A DNA stretch of 64,000 nucleotides from JACKII01 sp041687435 (GCA_041687435.1 JAWLBX010000003.1:124001-188000); one strand, 5' to 3'; numbered from the stretch's first letter, positions 52,652-62,588 are shown. The notes: generated by a model from the sequence alone, not told the origin. Program-made: numbers and translations.

Positions 52652-54725
52652 ATGACTTGGCGCATCGGTGTCGATATCGGCGGCACCTTCACCGACGTTG
52701 CGATGATCGAGGAGGCCTCGGGCCGGATCGGTATCGCCAAGACCCCGACGACACCGGACGACTTTGGCCGCGGTGTCCTCAACGGTCTGAACGAGGCTTT
52801 GGCGAAGTATGGTTTGCCATCCGCCGATGTGACGTTGCTCTCCCACGCCACGACGGTGGTCACCAACGCGCTGTTGGAGAACAAGGGCGCACGCATCGCG
52901 CTGGTAACGACCCGCGGCTTCCGTGACGTGCTGGAATTGCGGCGTTCGGCCCGTGCCGATCTCTATGACCTTTTTCAGGATCCGCCCGCAGTCCTTGTCC
53001 CCCGGCATCGCCGGTTGGAGGTGACGGAGCGCATCGGCGCCGGCGGCGAGGTGGTGGTGCCGCTGGCCGGCGGCGAACTGCCGGCCCTGGTCGAACAACT
53101 CAAGGCGCTGGAGGTGGAAGCGGTGGCGGTCTCGCTGCTGTTTTCCTTTCAGAACCCGGCGCACGAGCGGGCCGTTGGCGAGGCAATCCGTGCCGGGTTG
53201 CCCGGCGTGCCGGTGTTCTTGTCCTCCGAAGTGTTGCCGGAGATTCGCGAATTCGAACGGACGTCCACCACTGCCGTCTGCGCCTATGTCGGCCCGATCC
53301 TGGAAAGCTATCTGCGGCGTTTGCAGGAGGCAGCCGGCTCGCTCGGCTTGCCGGACCTGATGGTAATGGGCTCGGCCGGCGGCGTTCTGGACGTGCCGTC
53401 CGCGCTGGCAATGCCGGCTGCGGCGGTGGAAAGCGGCCCGGCGGCGGGCGTGATCGCGGCGCAGTTGATCGGCAAGCAGTTGGGCCAGCCCAACCTGCTC
53501 TCCTTCGACATGGGGGGGCACCACCGCCAAGGCCTCGCTGATCGAGAACGGGCGGGTGGAGACCACGGCGGAGTACGAGGTCGGCTCGTCCGCGAGCCAG
53601 AGCCGCTGGCTGCATGGCACCGGCCATCCGATCCGCGTTCCGGTGATCGATCTGGCGGAAGTTTCGGCCGGCGGCGGGTCCATCGCCTGGATTGACCTGG
53701 CAGGCGCGCTGCGCGTTGGCCCGCACAGCGCCGGTGCCGCGCCGGGGCCGGTCTGCTACGGCCAGGGCGGCACGGAGCCGACCATCACCGACGTGAATTT
53801 GGTGCTGGGCTATCTGGATGCCACTTCGCTTTTGGGTGGCAGCCTGCCCATCGACTATGCCGCAGCCGAAGGCGCGATCCGCCAGCGGATCGCCGAACCG
53901 CTGGGTCAAACCGTGGAGCAGGCGGCGGCCGGCATTCGCGCCATCGTCAACAACGCCATGGCTGAGGCGTTGCGCATGGTTTCGGTCGAGCGTGGCCACG
54001 ATCCGCGCGACTTTGCGCTGGTGGCCTTTGGCGGCGCTGGCCCGCTGCACGCCTGCGCGCTGGCGGAAGAGTTGGACGTGCCGGAGGTGATCGTGCCGCC
54101 GATCCCTGGCGCTTTCTCTGCGCTGGGGCTGGTCGGCGCCGACATCCGGCGCGACTATGCCCGCACCATTTACGCGCCCTTGGACTCGCTGACGCCGGAA
54201 ACGCTAGCGGCGATCTGGGAGGACATGGCAGCCGAAGGCCGGGCGATGCTGGACGTGGCGCGTGTGCCGGCTGAGCGGCAGCAACTGCTGCGCCAGGCCG
54301 ACCTGCGCTATGGCCGTCAGGCCTACGAACTGACCGTGGATGCGCCGGAGGGTCTGGTTACGGCAGACAGCCTTCAGGCCCTTGCCAATGCCTTTCACAT
54401 CGCGCACGAGCGCATCTATGGCCATAAGAACGAGGCGGAGCCGGTGCACGTGGTGACACTGCGCCTTTCCGCCGTCGGCAAGCTGGGCGACCCGCACTTC
54501 GCGGAGGCCAACGGCGACGGCAACAGCCTGAAGGCTGAGCGGCCGGCATGGTTCCCGGCGATGGGGCGGGTGCCAACGCCGGTGCACGACCGGGCGCGGC
54601 TGGCTGTGGGGCAGGTGCTTAACGGCCCTTCTATCGTCGAGTCCCTGGACAGCACCTTGGTACTTCCGCCTGACTGGCAGGCGCGGGTGGACGATGCCGG
54701 GTTTTTGCGCCTGACGAGGACATAA
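52652..54725 (+). pseudogene. hyuA: Hydantoinase/oxoprolinase A subunit (HyuA), frameshifted at a poly-G run
   Basis: An ATP-dependent N-methylhydantoinase/oxoprolinase A subunit, about 690 residues if repaired. The first part starts RIGVDIGGTFTDVAM (ATPase phosphate loop) and runs to LLSFDMGG; the second part resumes from VETTAEYEVGS through RVGPHSAGAAPGPVCYG to the stop. The break is at seven consecutive G (53512-53518): with six G the text would read FDMGGTTAKASLIENG, exactly the family motif. One inserted G therefore explains everything. It may be a sequencing error, slippage at a homopolymer, or a real inactivation; the rest is well preserved. hyuB follows after 140 bases. Confidence 0.88.
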
Positions 54726-54768
54726 GGCGTGCCCGGCTTACACGAACTCAACCGATCCCCGGATGGCC

Positions 54769-54789
54769 GGAGGCCGATTCGGGGCCTCC
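54769..54789. other. Hairpin between hyuA and hyuB
   Basis: GGAGGCC, loop GATTCGG, GGCCTCC, then TTGGG. No T-run; it may lower or modulate read-through from hyuA, or stabilise the hyuB message. Confidence 0.4.
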
Positions 54790-54865
54790 TTGGGAGCCAG
54801 GCTCGGCAGGATATCCCGGATAGCGCTCCCGCGCTTCCGGGAATCGGGCACAGGAGAATATTAAG

Positions 54866-56524
54866 ATGAGCGTCACGGCCCTCGACCCCGCCACCTTCGA
54901 GGTGGTGAAGAACAGCCTCTCCAAAATTGCGGAGGAGATGAAAATCGTCCTCGCCAAGACGGCCTATTCGCCGATCCTGAAGGTGGCGGGCGACTATTCC
55001 TGTGGCGTGTTCGACACCGAAGGCAACATGGTGGCGCAGGGGCCGGATTTGCCGATCCATCTGGGCTCCATGCCGGATGCGGTGCGGGCGGTGGTGCAGG
55101 TGTTTGGGGACGACGTGACGGATGGCGACGTCTTCATCCACAACGACCCCTATTTCGGCGGCTCGCACCTGCCGGATGTGAACGTGGTGACACCGGCGTT
55201 CTATGAGGGCGAGTTGCTGGGCTATTGCTGCGTGCGCGCGCACTGGCCGGATGTCGGCAGCGCCACCCCCGGCAGCTATGGCGCGGTGACGGACATTTAT
55301 GGCGAGGGTCTGCGGCTGCCGCCGGTGCGGCTCTACCGCAACAACGTCATCGACCGGAACATCGAGTCCATCATCATGGCCAATGTCCGCACGCCGGAGG
55401 AGAGGATCGGCGATCTTAGCGCCCAGGTGGCCGCCAACCGCCGCGCCTGCCAGCGGCTCGGCGCGCTTGCCGAAAAGCACACCGCCGCCGGCCTGAAGGC
55501 GATCATGGCGGAGGTGATGGACTATGCCGAGCGCATGATGCGGCTGATGCTCTCGGAACTGCCGGACGGCGAAGCGAGCTTCGAGGATTTCTGCGACGGC
55601 GACGGCATTTTCGAGGATGGCGCGGACGACGACGCGATTTTCTGGGTCCGCATGAAGGTCACCAAGCAGGGCGACAGTATCACGGTCGATTTCGCCGACT
55701 CCGACCCGAAAGTCGCCGGGCCGATCAACGCGCCTTTGAGCGTCACTGCCAGCGGTGTCTACTGTGCGCTGAAAATGGTTGTGGACCCCAAGAGCCTGAT
55801 CCCTCCCAATTCCGGCACCTGGCGGCCGATCACCGTGACCGCGCCGAAGGGCTCGGTCGTGAATGCGGAATTTCCCTCCCCCGTGGTCTATGCCAACCAC
55901 GAAATGAGCCATCGCGTCTGCGACATGACCTTCGGCGCGCTTGCCCAGTTCATGCCGAACAACGTGATGGCGTGTTCCCAAGGTACCAGCGCCGTCGTCA
56001 CCTTTGGCGGGCAGGACCCGCGCACCGGCAACCGCTATGTCTCCTATGAGACCATCAAGGGCGGCACCGGTGCCAGGCCCGGCAAGGACGGCATCAACGT
56101 GGTCGCTGCTGGAATCTCCAACACCATGAACACGCCGATCGAGGTGCTGGAGATGAGCTTTCCGCTGCGCGTCGATTATTACGCCATCACGGCGGGCAGC
56201 GGCGGCGAGGGCCAGTGGCGCGGCGGCTGCGGCGCCGAGCGCGCCTGGACCGTACTGGGACACGACAGCCGCGCCACCGTCTGCTTCGAGCGCACACGGT
56301 CGGCCCCCTTTGGCATCTGCGGCGGCGAGGCGGGTGCTGCGGCCCGTATCAAGTTGCGCCTGCCGGATGGACGCGAGCGGGCACTCTGCTCCAAGGGCGC
56401 TTTCAATGCGCCGGCGGGCTCTCAGGTCGTGATCGAGGCACCTGGCGGCGGCGGCTACGGCCCGCCCGGCGCGCGCACTCCGGAGGCCAGGGCGCGAGAT
56501 ACGGCGGATGGCTATGTGGGCTGA
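54866..56524 (+). CDS. hyuB: Hydantoinase/oxoprolinase B subunit (HyuB)
   Basis: A 552-residue B subunit that pairs with HyuA to open a five-membered imide or lactam ring. Seen: DPATFEVVKNSLSKIAEEM, VFDTEGNMVAQGPDLPIHLGSM, the DVFIHNDPYFGGSHLPDV metal region, and C-terminal GSGGEGQWRGG and GGGGYGPP. AGGAGAATATTAAG precedes ATG 54866. Complete and in frame. Its fit in this block next to ureide enzymes suggests a hydantoin-type substrate such as allantoin or a derivative; this is inference. Confidence 0.93.
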   Translation: MSVTALDPATFEVVKNSLSKIAEEMKIVLAKTAYSPILKVAGDYSCGVFDTEGNMVAQGPDLPIHLGSMPDAVRAVVQVFGDDVTDGDVFIHNDPYFGGSHLPDVNVVTPAFYEGELLGYCCVRAHWPDVGSATPGSYGAVTDIYGEGLRLPPVRLYRNNVIDRNIESIIMANVRTPEERIGDLSAQVAANRRACQRLGALAEKHTAAGLKAIMAEVMDYAERMMRLMLSELPDGEASFEDFCDGDGIFEDGADDDAIFWVRMKVTKQGDSITVDFADSDPKVAGPINAPLSVTASGVYCALKMVVDPKSLIPPNSGTWRPITVTAPKGSVVNAEFPSPVVYANHEMSHRVCDMTFGALAQFMPNNVMACSQGTSAVVTFGGQDPRTGNRYVSYETIKGGTGARPGKDGINVVAAGISNTMNTPIEVLEMSFPLRVDYYAITAGSGGEGQWRGGCGAERAWTVLGHDSRATVCFERTRSAPFGICGGEAGAAARIKLRLPDGRERALCSKGAFNAPAGSQVVIEAPGGGGYGPPGARTPEARARDTADGYVG

Positions 56525-56565
56525 TATCGCGCCGGAATGGTTTCGGACCGCACGGCAACCCGACT

Positions 56566-56592
56566 TTCACCCTGAGCCCGTCGAAGGGTGAA
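56566..56592. repeat. REP-like palindrome (CCCTGAGC..GTCGAAGGG type)
   Basis: TTCACCCT-GAGCCCGTCGA-AGGGTGAA lies between hyuB and the aminohydrolase gene. The CCTGAGC...GTCGAAGG core is a dispersed palindrome common in many proteobacterial genomes. Only one copy was noticed in this window. Confidence 0.5.
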
Positions 56593-56642
56593 GAATTGTA
56601 CCTTTCGACAATTTCCCCAACCCCGCCTCCGGACCATACGCC

Positions 56643-57479
56643 ATGACCAACCGCACCTACTACACGCCCGCCGGCGGGCTGCCGCCGCAGTCGCAGCTGC
56701 TGACCAGTCGTGCGGTGTTTACGGAAGCCTATGCGGTGATCCCGCGCGGCGTGATGACGGATATCGTCACCAGCCTGCTGCCGTTCTGGGAGGGTGCGCG
56801 CGCCTGGGTTCTGTCGCGACCGCTCTCTGGTTTTGCCGAGACGTTCGCGCAGTCCATCGTCGAGCTTGCCCCCGGCGGCGGCAGCGACCGGCCGGAACCT
56901 GACCCGGAGGCGGAGGGCGCGCTTTTCGTGGTGGCAGGCTCGGTCAATGTGACCATTGCCGGCGCAATGCACATGCTCGCGCCCGGCGGTTTCGCTTTCC
57001 TGCCCGCCGGCACGGCCTGGACCGTGCGCAACGCCTCCGGCGAGCCGGCGAGCTTTCATTGGATTCGCAAGCGCTTTCAGGCGGTCGATGGCCTCGCCTC
57101 GCCCGACCCGGTGGTGCTGAACGAGCAACATCTGGAGCCGGTGGCGATGCCGGACACGGATGGTGCCTGGGCCACGACCCGGATGATCGACCCGGCCGAC
57201 ATCCGCTACGACATGCACGTGAACATCGTCACCTTCGCTCCCGGCGGGGTCATTCCCTTCGCCGAGACGCACGTCATGGAGCACGGCCTTTACATGCTGC
57301 AGGGCAAAGGTGTCTATCGCCTGAACCAAGATTGGGTGGAGGTCGAGGCGGGGGATTTCCTCTGGTTGCGCGCATTTTGCCCGCAGGCCTGCTATGCCGG
57401 CGGGCCGGAGCCGTTCCGGTATTTGCTCTACAAGGATGTGAACCGCCATGCCGACCTTTCGCCGGTGCGGGCGCGGTAG
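56643..57479 (+). CDS. (S)-ureidoglycine aminohydrolase
   Basis: A 278-residue double-cupin enzyme that releases ammonia from (S)-ureidoglycine, giving ureidoglycolate in purine/allantoin breakdown. The manganese site is complete: E208-T-H210 and H214 in PFAETHVMEHGLYMLQGKG, plus Q248 in CPQACYAG, with the same spacing as the known Arabidopsis site. The first cupin half (about 60-140) has lost metal ligands, as usual. ATG 56643 follows the hyuB gene by 118 bases; allA follows after 3. Confidence 0.92.
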   Translation: MTNRTYYTPAGGLPPQSQLLTSRAVFTEAYAVIPRGVMTDIVTSLLPFWEGARAWVLSRPLSGFAETFAQSIVELAPGGGSDRPEPDPEAEGALFVVAGSVNVTIAGAMHMLAPGGFAFLPAGTAWTVRNASGEPASFHWIRKRFQAVDGLASPDPVVLNEQHLEPVAMPDTDGAWATTRMIDPADIRYDMHVNIVTFAPGGVIPFAETHVMEHGLYMLQGKGVYRLNQDWVEVEAGDFLWLRAFCPQACYAGGPEPFRYLLYKDVNRHADLSPVRAR

Positions 57480-57482
57480 GTC

Positions 57483-57974
57483 ATGGCGCGGACTATCAAG
57501 GCCCAGCCGCTGACAGCATCCGCCTTTGCCCCGTTCGGGCAGGTGATTGAGGCGGCGGGCGAGCCCAGCTTCTTTATCAACAACGGCCGCTGCGGGCGCT
57601 ATCACGATTTGGCCCGGCCCGATATCAGCGGCGAGGGCGCGGCCGTGGCCCTCAGTGTCGGCCGCAGCGATCCGGTCAGGCTGCCGTACACGCTCAACTT
57701 ACTGGAGCGGCACCCGCTCGGCAGCCAGGCGTTCGTGCCGATGGTGGCGGCGGCGATGCTGGTGATGGTCGCGCCGGACGCTGGCGGCTGGCCGGGCGAG
57801 GCCGTCGCCTTTCTTTCCCAGCCGGGGCAGGGGGTGCAATATCGTGCCGGTACTTGGCATGGCGTGCTTGCTCCCCTCGAAGGCCTGGCGGATTTCCTCA
57901 TTGTTGATCGCGTTGGTCCCGGTGATAACCTGGAAGAGCACAAGCTCGCCGAGCCGTATCTCATCATCGAATAG
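57483..57974 (+). CDS. allA: Ureidoglycolate lyase
   Basis: A 163-residue AllA, splitting ureidoglycolate into glyoxylate and urea. Recognisable: PLTASAFAPFGQVIE, the LERHPLGSQAFVPM block, and YRAGTWHGVLAPLE with the metal/substrate His. Only 3 bases separate it from the aminohydrolase gene, and 8 from the FAD gene, so these three are one unit. Confidence 0.93.
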   Translation: MARTIKAQPLTASAFAPFGQVIEAAGEPSFFINNGRCGRYHDLARPDISGEGAAVALSVGRSDPVRLPYTLNLLERHPLGSQAFVPMVAAAMLVMVAPDAGGWPGEAVAFLSQPGQGVQYRAGTWHGVLAPLEGLADFLIVDRVGPGDNLEEHKLAEPYLIIE

Positions 57975-57982
57975 ACGCCGCC

Positions 57983-59335
57983 ATGCCCGCCAGCATCACC
58001 GAGCCCGCCCGCCAGACCCCCGTGATTGCGGAGGCTGATGTTGTCGTCCTGGGGGGAGGGCCGGCCGGCATCGCCGCCGCGGCCGCCGCCGCGCGAACCG
58101 GCGCCTCCGCCATTCTGCTGGAGCGCTACGGCTTTCTCGGCGGCATGGGCACGGCGGCGATGGTGACGAATTTCTGCGGCCTGCATGCGGATATCAACGG
58201 CTCGATCCAGCAGGTGGTGCACGGAATTGCCGATGATATTCTGGAGCGTCTCGCCCGGTTCGACGGTCTGCGCGAACCGCATATTGTGCAGGGGCCGGAT
58301 GGCCGCCGTACCGGCGCGCAAGCCTATGACACGGCAGCCTACAAACTGGCCGCGGACGACCTGCTGACCGGCGCCGGCGTCGATCTGCGCTTTCACGTGC
58401 AGGCGGTGGGTGGGGTCATGGACGGCCCGCGCATCGACGCGGTTCTGGTCGAAACCAAGTCCGGCCGCGGCGCGATCCGCGGGCGGGCTTTCATCGACTG
58501 CTCCGGCGATGCCGACCTCGCCACCTGGGCCGGCGCGCCCTATGCGCTGGGCGGAGACGATGGCTTTCTTGCCTATCCGACGCTGATGTTCCGCCTGGGC
58601 AATGTCGATGATGCCCGCGCCGACAAGGAGGGCAGGCCCCGGCTGCGCGAATTGATTGCCGAGGCCAATGCCTCCGGTGCCTACACCCTGCCGCGCAAGG
58701 CCGGCATCATCCGCGGACAGGCGCATGGCGGCGAGTGGCGGGCAAACCTGACCCAGATCAGCCGCGACGGCGCGCCGATCAATGGCGCCGATGCTGACGA
58801 TCTGGCCTATGCGGAGATACAGGGGCGCCGCCAAGTGCAGGAATATTTCCGTTTTCTGCGTGACAAGGTGCCGGGGTTTGGAAACGCCTACCTGCTGGAG
58901 ACAGCGCCGCAGATTGGCATCCGCGAGACCCGCCGCATTCAGGGCAGCTACATGCTGGATGGCGCGGACGTGCTTGCCTGCCGCGATTTTGACGACGGTA
59001 TCGGCGCGAATGGCTGGCCCCTGGAAACGCATGAGGCAGGGGATGTGAAGTGGCAGTTCATCGGCGGGCGCGGCTATCATCAAATCCCCTTCCGAACCTG
59101 CCTACCGCAGAGCGTCGATAACCTTCTGGTGGCCGGGCGCTGTGCCTCGACAACGCAGAGCGGCCAGGCCTCGCTGCGGGTTTCCGGCCCCTGCTTTGTG
59201 ATGGGGCAGGCGGCGGGTACGGCGTCGGCTCTGGCTCTGGCACAGGGCGTTAGCGCGGCGGCCCTGCCGATCCGGGACTTGCAGCGGCGCCTGCTGCGGG
59301 ATGGCGCATTCCTGGGCGAAGTGCCGGGGCTCTGA
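57983..59335 (+). CDS. FAD-dependent oxidoreductase (FAD_oxidored family)
   Basis: A 450-residue flavoprotein: dinucleotide motif VVVLGGGPAGIAAAAAAARTG (about 21-41), FLGGMGTAAMVTNFCG, and a C-terminal RCASTTQSGQASLRVSGPCFVMGQAAGTA closing the FAD site. This group (PF12831-like) is often found with hydantoinase genes, but its reaction is mostly unknown. Being coupled to allA, it may act before or within the ureide route, for example on a hydantoin or urate derivative. Confidence 0.88.
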   Translation: MPASITEPARQTPVIAEADVVVLGGGPAGIAAAAAAARTGASAILLERYGFLGGMGTAAMVTNFCGLHADINGSIQQVVHGIADDILERLARFDGLREPHIVQGPDGRRTGAQAYDTAAYKLAADDLLTGAGVDLRFHVQAVGGVMDGPRIDAVLVETKSGRGAIRGRAFIDCSGDADLATWAGAPYALGGDDGFLAYPTLMFRLGNVDDARADKEGRPRLRELIAEANASGAYTLPRKAGIIRGQAHGGEWRANLTQISRDGAPINGADADDLAYAEIQGRRQVQEYFRFLRDKVPGFGNAYLLETAPQIGIRETRRIQGSYMLDGADVLACRDFDDGIGANGWPLETHEAGDVKWQFIGGRGYHQIPFRTCLPQSVDNLLVAGRCASTTQSGQASLRVSGPCFVMGQAAGTASALALAQGVSAAALPIRDLQRRLLRDGAFLGEVPGL

Positions 59336-59414
59336 CGGCCCCCTGTTTTCGGCTACGCACTGGTGCTATGCAGCGGTGGCGGGCGCTACCCGGCCCGGGA
59401 TAAAAGGAAGACCC

Positions 59415-60020
59415 ATGCAACGACTGGCGATAGCGTTTGCGCTGGTTCTGGCGGTAATGCTGGGCGGCGTGTCCGTTGCCGATGCCCGCAAGCTGAAAGG
59501 GCCGGCGGCGGAGGAAATCGCCTGGGAAGCCGCGGCCTATATCGCGTCCATCGACACGCTTGCGGCATCGTTCGATTTTGTGACGGCGCGGGGCAAGACG
59601 CCCGGCCACCTGTTCATCGACCGGGCGCGCCAGGCGATCCGCATGCAGTTTGGCGATCCGCTCAACCATCTGTTGCTGGTGAACGGGCCGCGCGTGCAGT
59701 TTTTCGGGGGCGACGGTACGGTCCTGGAAATCGGATCGGAGGGTACACCCTTCGCCTTCATCCTGCGCCCGATCGAAAGCCTCGACAGCGCGGTGGAGGT
59801 GCTGGAGGTCGAGGAGCGCGGCGACCAGATTTATCTGGCATTGGCCGAACGTGGCAATGTCGAGGCCGGGCAGGTCATCTTGAAATTCCAGCGGAAACCG
59901 GAATGGCAGTTGCTCGATTGGGGAGCATTCGACAGCAAGGGCCGGTTTACCCAGACGGTCCTGCGCCAGCAGGAAACGGGTTTGCGGCTCGATTCGGCGC
60001 TGTTCGAACCGCCACAATAA
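59415..60020 (+). CDS. lolA: Outer-membrane lipoprotein carrier LolA-family protein
   Basis: A 201-residue periplasmic protein. The signal peptide MQRLAIAF...SVADA is cleaved before RKLKG; then an AYIASIDTLAASFDFV opening, KTPGHLFIDRARQAIRMQF and LLLVNGPRVQFFGG, as in alphaproteobacterial LolA homologues. It ferries lipoproteins from the Lol ABC exporter to the outer membrane. AAAAGGAAG precedes ATG 59415; the longer frame from 59301 is not used. No lolB or lolCDE nearby. Confidence 0.88.
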   Translation: MQRLAIAFALVLAVMLGGVSVADARKLKGPAAEEIAWEAAAYIASIDTLAASFDFVTARGKTPGHLFIDRARQAIRMQFGDPLNHLLLVNGPRVQFFGGDGTVLEIGSEGTPFAFILRPIESLDSAVEVLEVEERGDQIYLALAERGNVEAGQVILKFQRKPEWQLLDWGAFDSKGRFTQTVLRQQETGLRLDSALFEPPQ

Positions 60021-60105
60021 CCGGATTCCGCTTTTCGGAGGCGACAGCGCCCATCGCGAATGGTTAATCTTGTGTCGATAAGCCAGCCATAAACGGAGTG
60101 CGCCC

Positions 60106-61524
60106 ATGTCCCCCGACGACCTTTGCTTCACCCCCGCCACCGAGTTGCTGCCACTGGTCCGCTCGAAACAGCTATCGCCCGTGGAACTGTGCGAGACCGT
60201 GCTCGGCCGTATCGAGCGGCTGGAGCCGAAGATCAACGCCTTTGTCGTGCTGGATGGCGACGGTGCGATGGAGCAGGCCCGCCAACTTGAGGGCAAGATC
60301 GCGCGCGGCGAGGCGGTGGGACCGCTGGCCGGTATGCCGGTCACGATCAAGGACTTGGCGCAGACGGCAGTGCTGCCGACGCAGCGCGGCTCGTTATCGC
60401 TCAAAGGCAATGTGCATGATGTTGATACGCCGTTCGTCACGCGGCTGAAGCAGGCGGGCGCCATCGTCCTTGGCAAGACCACCACATCAGAATTCGGCTG
60501 GAAGGGTGTCAGCCAATCGCCGTTGACCGGAATTACGCACAATCCCTGGCAACGTGGAATGAATGCGGGTGCGTCGTCTGCCGGTGCCGGGGCTGCCGCC
60601 GCGGCGGGTTACGGGCCGTTCCATCAGGGTTCGGATGGTGCCGGTTCGATCCGCATGCCATCCCATTTTTGCGGGATTTTTGGCATCAAACCCAGCTTTG
60701 GGCGGGTGCCGAGTTGGCCGGTCGGCAATACCGATCAGGTCAGCCACAACGGGCCGATGACCAGAACTGTAGGCGATGCCGCCCTGATGCTGAAGGTGAT
60801 GAGCGGGCCGCACCCGTGGGACCACTATTCGCTGGAAGCCCCGCCAGAGAACTATCCGGCCCAGTTGCGCAAAGGGATCAAGGGCCTGAAGGTTGCCTAC
60901 TCACCGGACCTTGGCCATGCCCGCGTCGATCCGGAAGTGGCCGCGTTGGTTGCAGCCGGTCTGGAGGCATTCGCGGAACTTGGTTGCGAGGTCGAGCAGG
61001 TAGGCGAGGCGGACCTCGCCTTCGCCGCGGAAGGGCCGGAATTGATTCGGTTCTTCTGGGCCGTGCATGAGACGGCCGGCTATGGCCGCCTTCTGCCCGA
61101 ATGGGAAGACAAGCTGGACCCGGGCTTGGTTGCCTGCATCAAGGCGGGCGATGGGTTCAGCGCGCTGGATTACATGGCCATGCGTGCGCGCAAGCTGGCC
61201 TATATGGAGGCCTGGCACCGTTTCATGGATCGGTACGATCTGTTGGTGACGCCTGCCGTTTCCGTCGCCGCATTTCCCGCGGATCGGCTCAACCCCGAAC
61301 ATTGGCCTCAGCATGAATGGGATTGGGTGCAGTGGGCTGAATTCTCCTATCCGTTCAATTTCTCCGGGCAGCCGGCCGCTTCTATCCCGTGTGGTTTTAC
61401 GCAGGCCGGACTGCCCGTGGGCCTGCAGGTGGTGGGGCCGCGCTTCAACGACCTGCGCGTTCTGCAGGCGGCCGCCGCGTTCGAGGAAGCGCGTCCGTGG
61501 GCCGATCACCGCCCGGTGCAATGA
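60106..61524 (+). CDS. Amidase (amidase-signature family)
   Basis: A 472-residue amidase with the full catalytic triad: K82 (TIKDLAQ), cis-Ser S157 in GASSAGAG, and nucleophile S181 in GSDGAGSIRMP; the 24-residue spacing between serines is exactly that of the family. Ala replaces two of the usual Gly in the GGSSGGS loop. It hydrolyses carbon-nitrogen bonds of an unknown amide. It does not look like GatA, as no GatB/C genes are adjacent. GGAG precedes ATG 60106. Followed after 59 bases by the epimerase-like gene. Confidence 0.92.
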   Translation: MSPDDLCFTPATELLPLVRSKQLSPVELCETVLGRIERLEPKINAFVVLDGDGAMEQARQLEGKIARGEAVGPLAGMPVTIKDLAQTAVLPTQRGSLSLKGNVHDVDTPFVTRLKQAGAIVLGKTTTSEFGWKGVSQSPLTGITHNPWQRGMNAGASSAGAGAAAAAGYGPFHQGSDGAGSIRMPSHFCGIFGIKPSFGRVPSWPVGNTDQVSHNGPMTRTVGDAALMLKVMSGPHPWDHYSLEAPPENYPAQLRKGIKGLKVAYSPDLGHARVDPEVAALVAAGLEAFAELGCEVEQVGEADLAFAAEGPELIRFFWAVHETAGYGRLLPEWEDKLDPGLVACIKAGDGFSALDYMAMRARKLAYMEAWHRFMDRYDLLVTPAVSVAAFPADRLNPEHWPQHEWDWVQWAEFSYPFNFSGQPAASIPCGFTQAGLPVGLQVVGPRFNDLRVLQAAAAFEEARPWADHRPVQ

Positions 61525-61583
61525 CGTGTTCCCCGGACGATTCTGGCGGCCCCGAGTCCCGCAGGTAGCCATGGGAGATTGAT

Positions 61584-62588
61584 ATGAGTGGCGACCTTCT
61601 GTTCGGCATCCAAACCAATGGCGTCAAACACACCCATGCCGATCCGATGCCACCGGTGTTGGAACGCTTCCGCATGGTGAAGGCGGCGGGCGTGTTCGAT
61701 TATGTCGACAAGACTCCTGACCCGGACCAGATCGAAGATTTCGAGCGCGGGCGCGACCGCTACGGTCTGCCGGTGCGGGCTGGCGGCTGGTTTTACCAGT
61801 TGGGCAATCCGGATGACGAGGCACTGATCGAGAAGAATCTTGCCATCGGCCAGCGTTTGGGCTCGCTGGTCCACAATACACAGATCAAGCTGCGGCACGC
61901 CGACGGCCATGTGGTGACGAATGACGAGGTCGCCGAGGCCTATCTTCGCTGGAGCGAGATGGGCCAAAAATATGGCGTCGAACCGTGTTTCGAGGTTCAC
62001 GTCAACATGTGGTCTGAGGACTTTCCCCGCGTCGCCGAGGTTGGGCAGTTGGTGGAGAAACGCGGCGCCGAATTCAACATGACGCTGGACCACAGCCATG
62101 TGATTTTCAAGATCGACAATCCAGACGAGCAACAGATTTTCGGCACAGACAAAAAGGTGGCAAGCGGCGAATTGGTGCTCGACCCTTTTCAGCCGGGCAA
62201 TGTCATTTCCCAGTGGGTTGATGCCGGCTGGGTGCGCCATTGCCACGCTCGCGCCGCAGTGCCGAACAACCCGAAAAACACCACCGGGCGGCACGAGGAT
62301 GGCTCGGTTGGCCGGGGCATTCAGTATCCGTTCGTCAACCCCGGACCTGACGGATATCACGCCAATTGGGATGAACAACTGCTGGAGCCCTGGAAAGAAG
62401 GCATTCGCATTCTGTTGCGCCACCGAGCGAACGATGCGGCCGGCAAGCTGGGCCAGATTTCGACCGAATTCATCCCCGGGCCGGATTATGGCGAGGGTTG
62501 CCGCTATTCCTTGTTCGTACAGGCGATTGCCTGCGTTGACTGGATGCGTGGCGAATGGGCAGCGATTAAGGCGGCAGCCCAAGCCTGA
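61584..62588 (+). CDS. Sugar phosphate isomerase/epimerase-like TIM-barrel protein
   Basis: A 334-residue xylose-isomerase-like barrel. Candidate metal ligands: E in CFEVHVNMW, D/H in MTLDHSHVIF, H in VRHCHARAA and E in STEFIPGP, arranged as in the AP-endonuclease-2/sugar-epimerase superfamily. The substrate is unknown; relatives isomerise sugars or hydroxy acids. GGGAG precedes ATG 61584. It probably shares a message with the amidase, so both might process one amide-linked sugar or acid; this is speculative. Confidence 0.82.
   Translation: MSGDLLFGIQTNGVKHTHADPMPPVLERFRMVKAAGVFDYVDKTPDPDQIEDFERGRDRYGLPVRAGGWFYQLGNPDDEALIEKNLAIGQRLGSLVHNTQIKLRHADGHVVTNDEVAEAYLRWSEMGQKYGVEPCFEVHVNMWSEDFPRVAEVGQLVEKRGAEFNMTLDHSHVIFKIDNPDEQQIFGTDKKVASGELVLDPFQPGNVISQWVDAGWVRHCHARAAVPNNPKNTTGRHEDGSVGRGIQYPFVNPGPDGYHANWDEQLLEPWKEGIRILLRHRANDAAGKLGQISTEFIPGPDYGEGCRYSLFVQAIACVDWMRGEWAAIKAAAQA

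Noticed and set aside
54416..56263. Open frame of 615 codons on the minus strand opposite hyuB
   Set aside because: hyuB is unmistakable on the plus strand; the opposite frame is His/Arg/Asp-rich nonsense.
56566..56592. Palindrome as the terminator of hyuB
   Set aside because: No T-run follows, and the sequence type matches a dispersed REP-like palindrome; a stabilising or incidental role is as likely.
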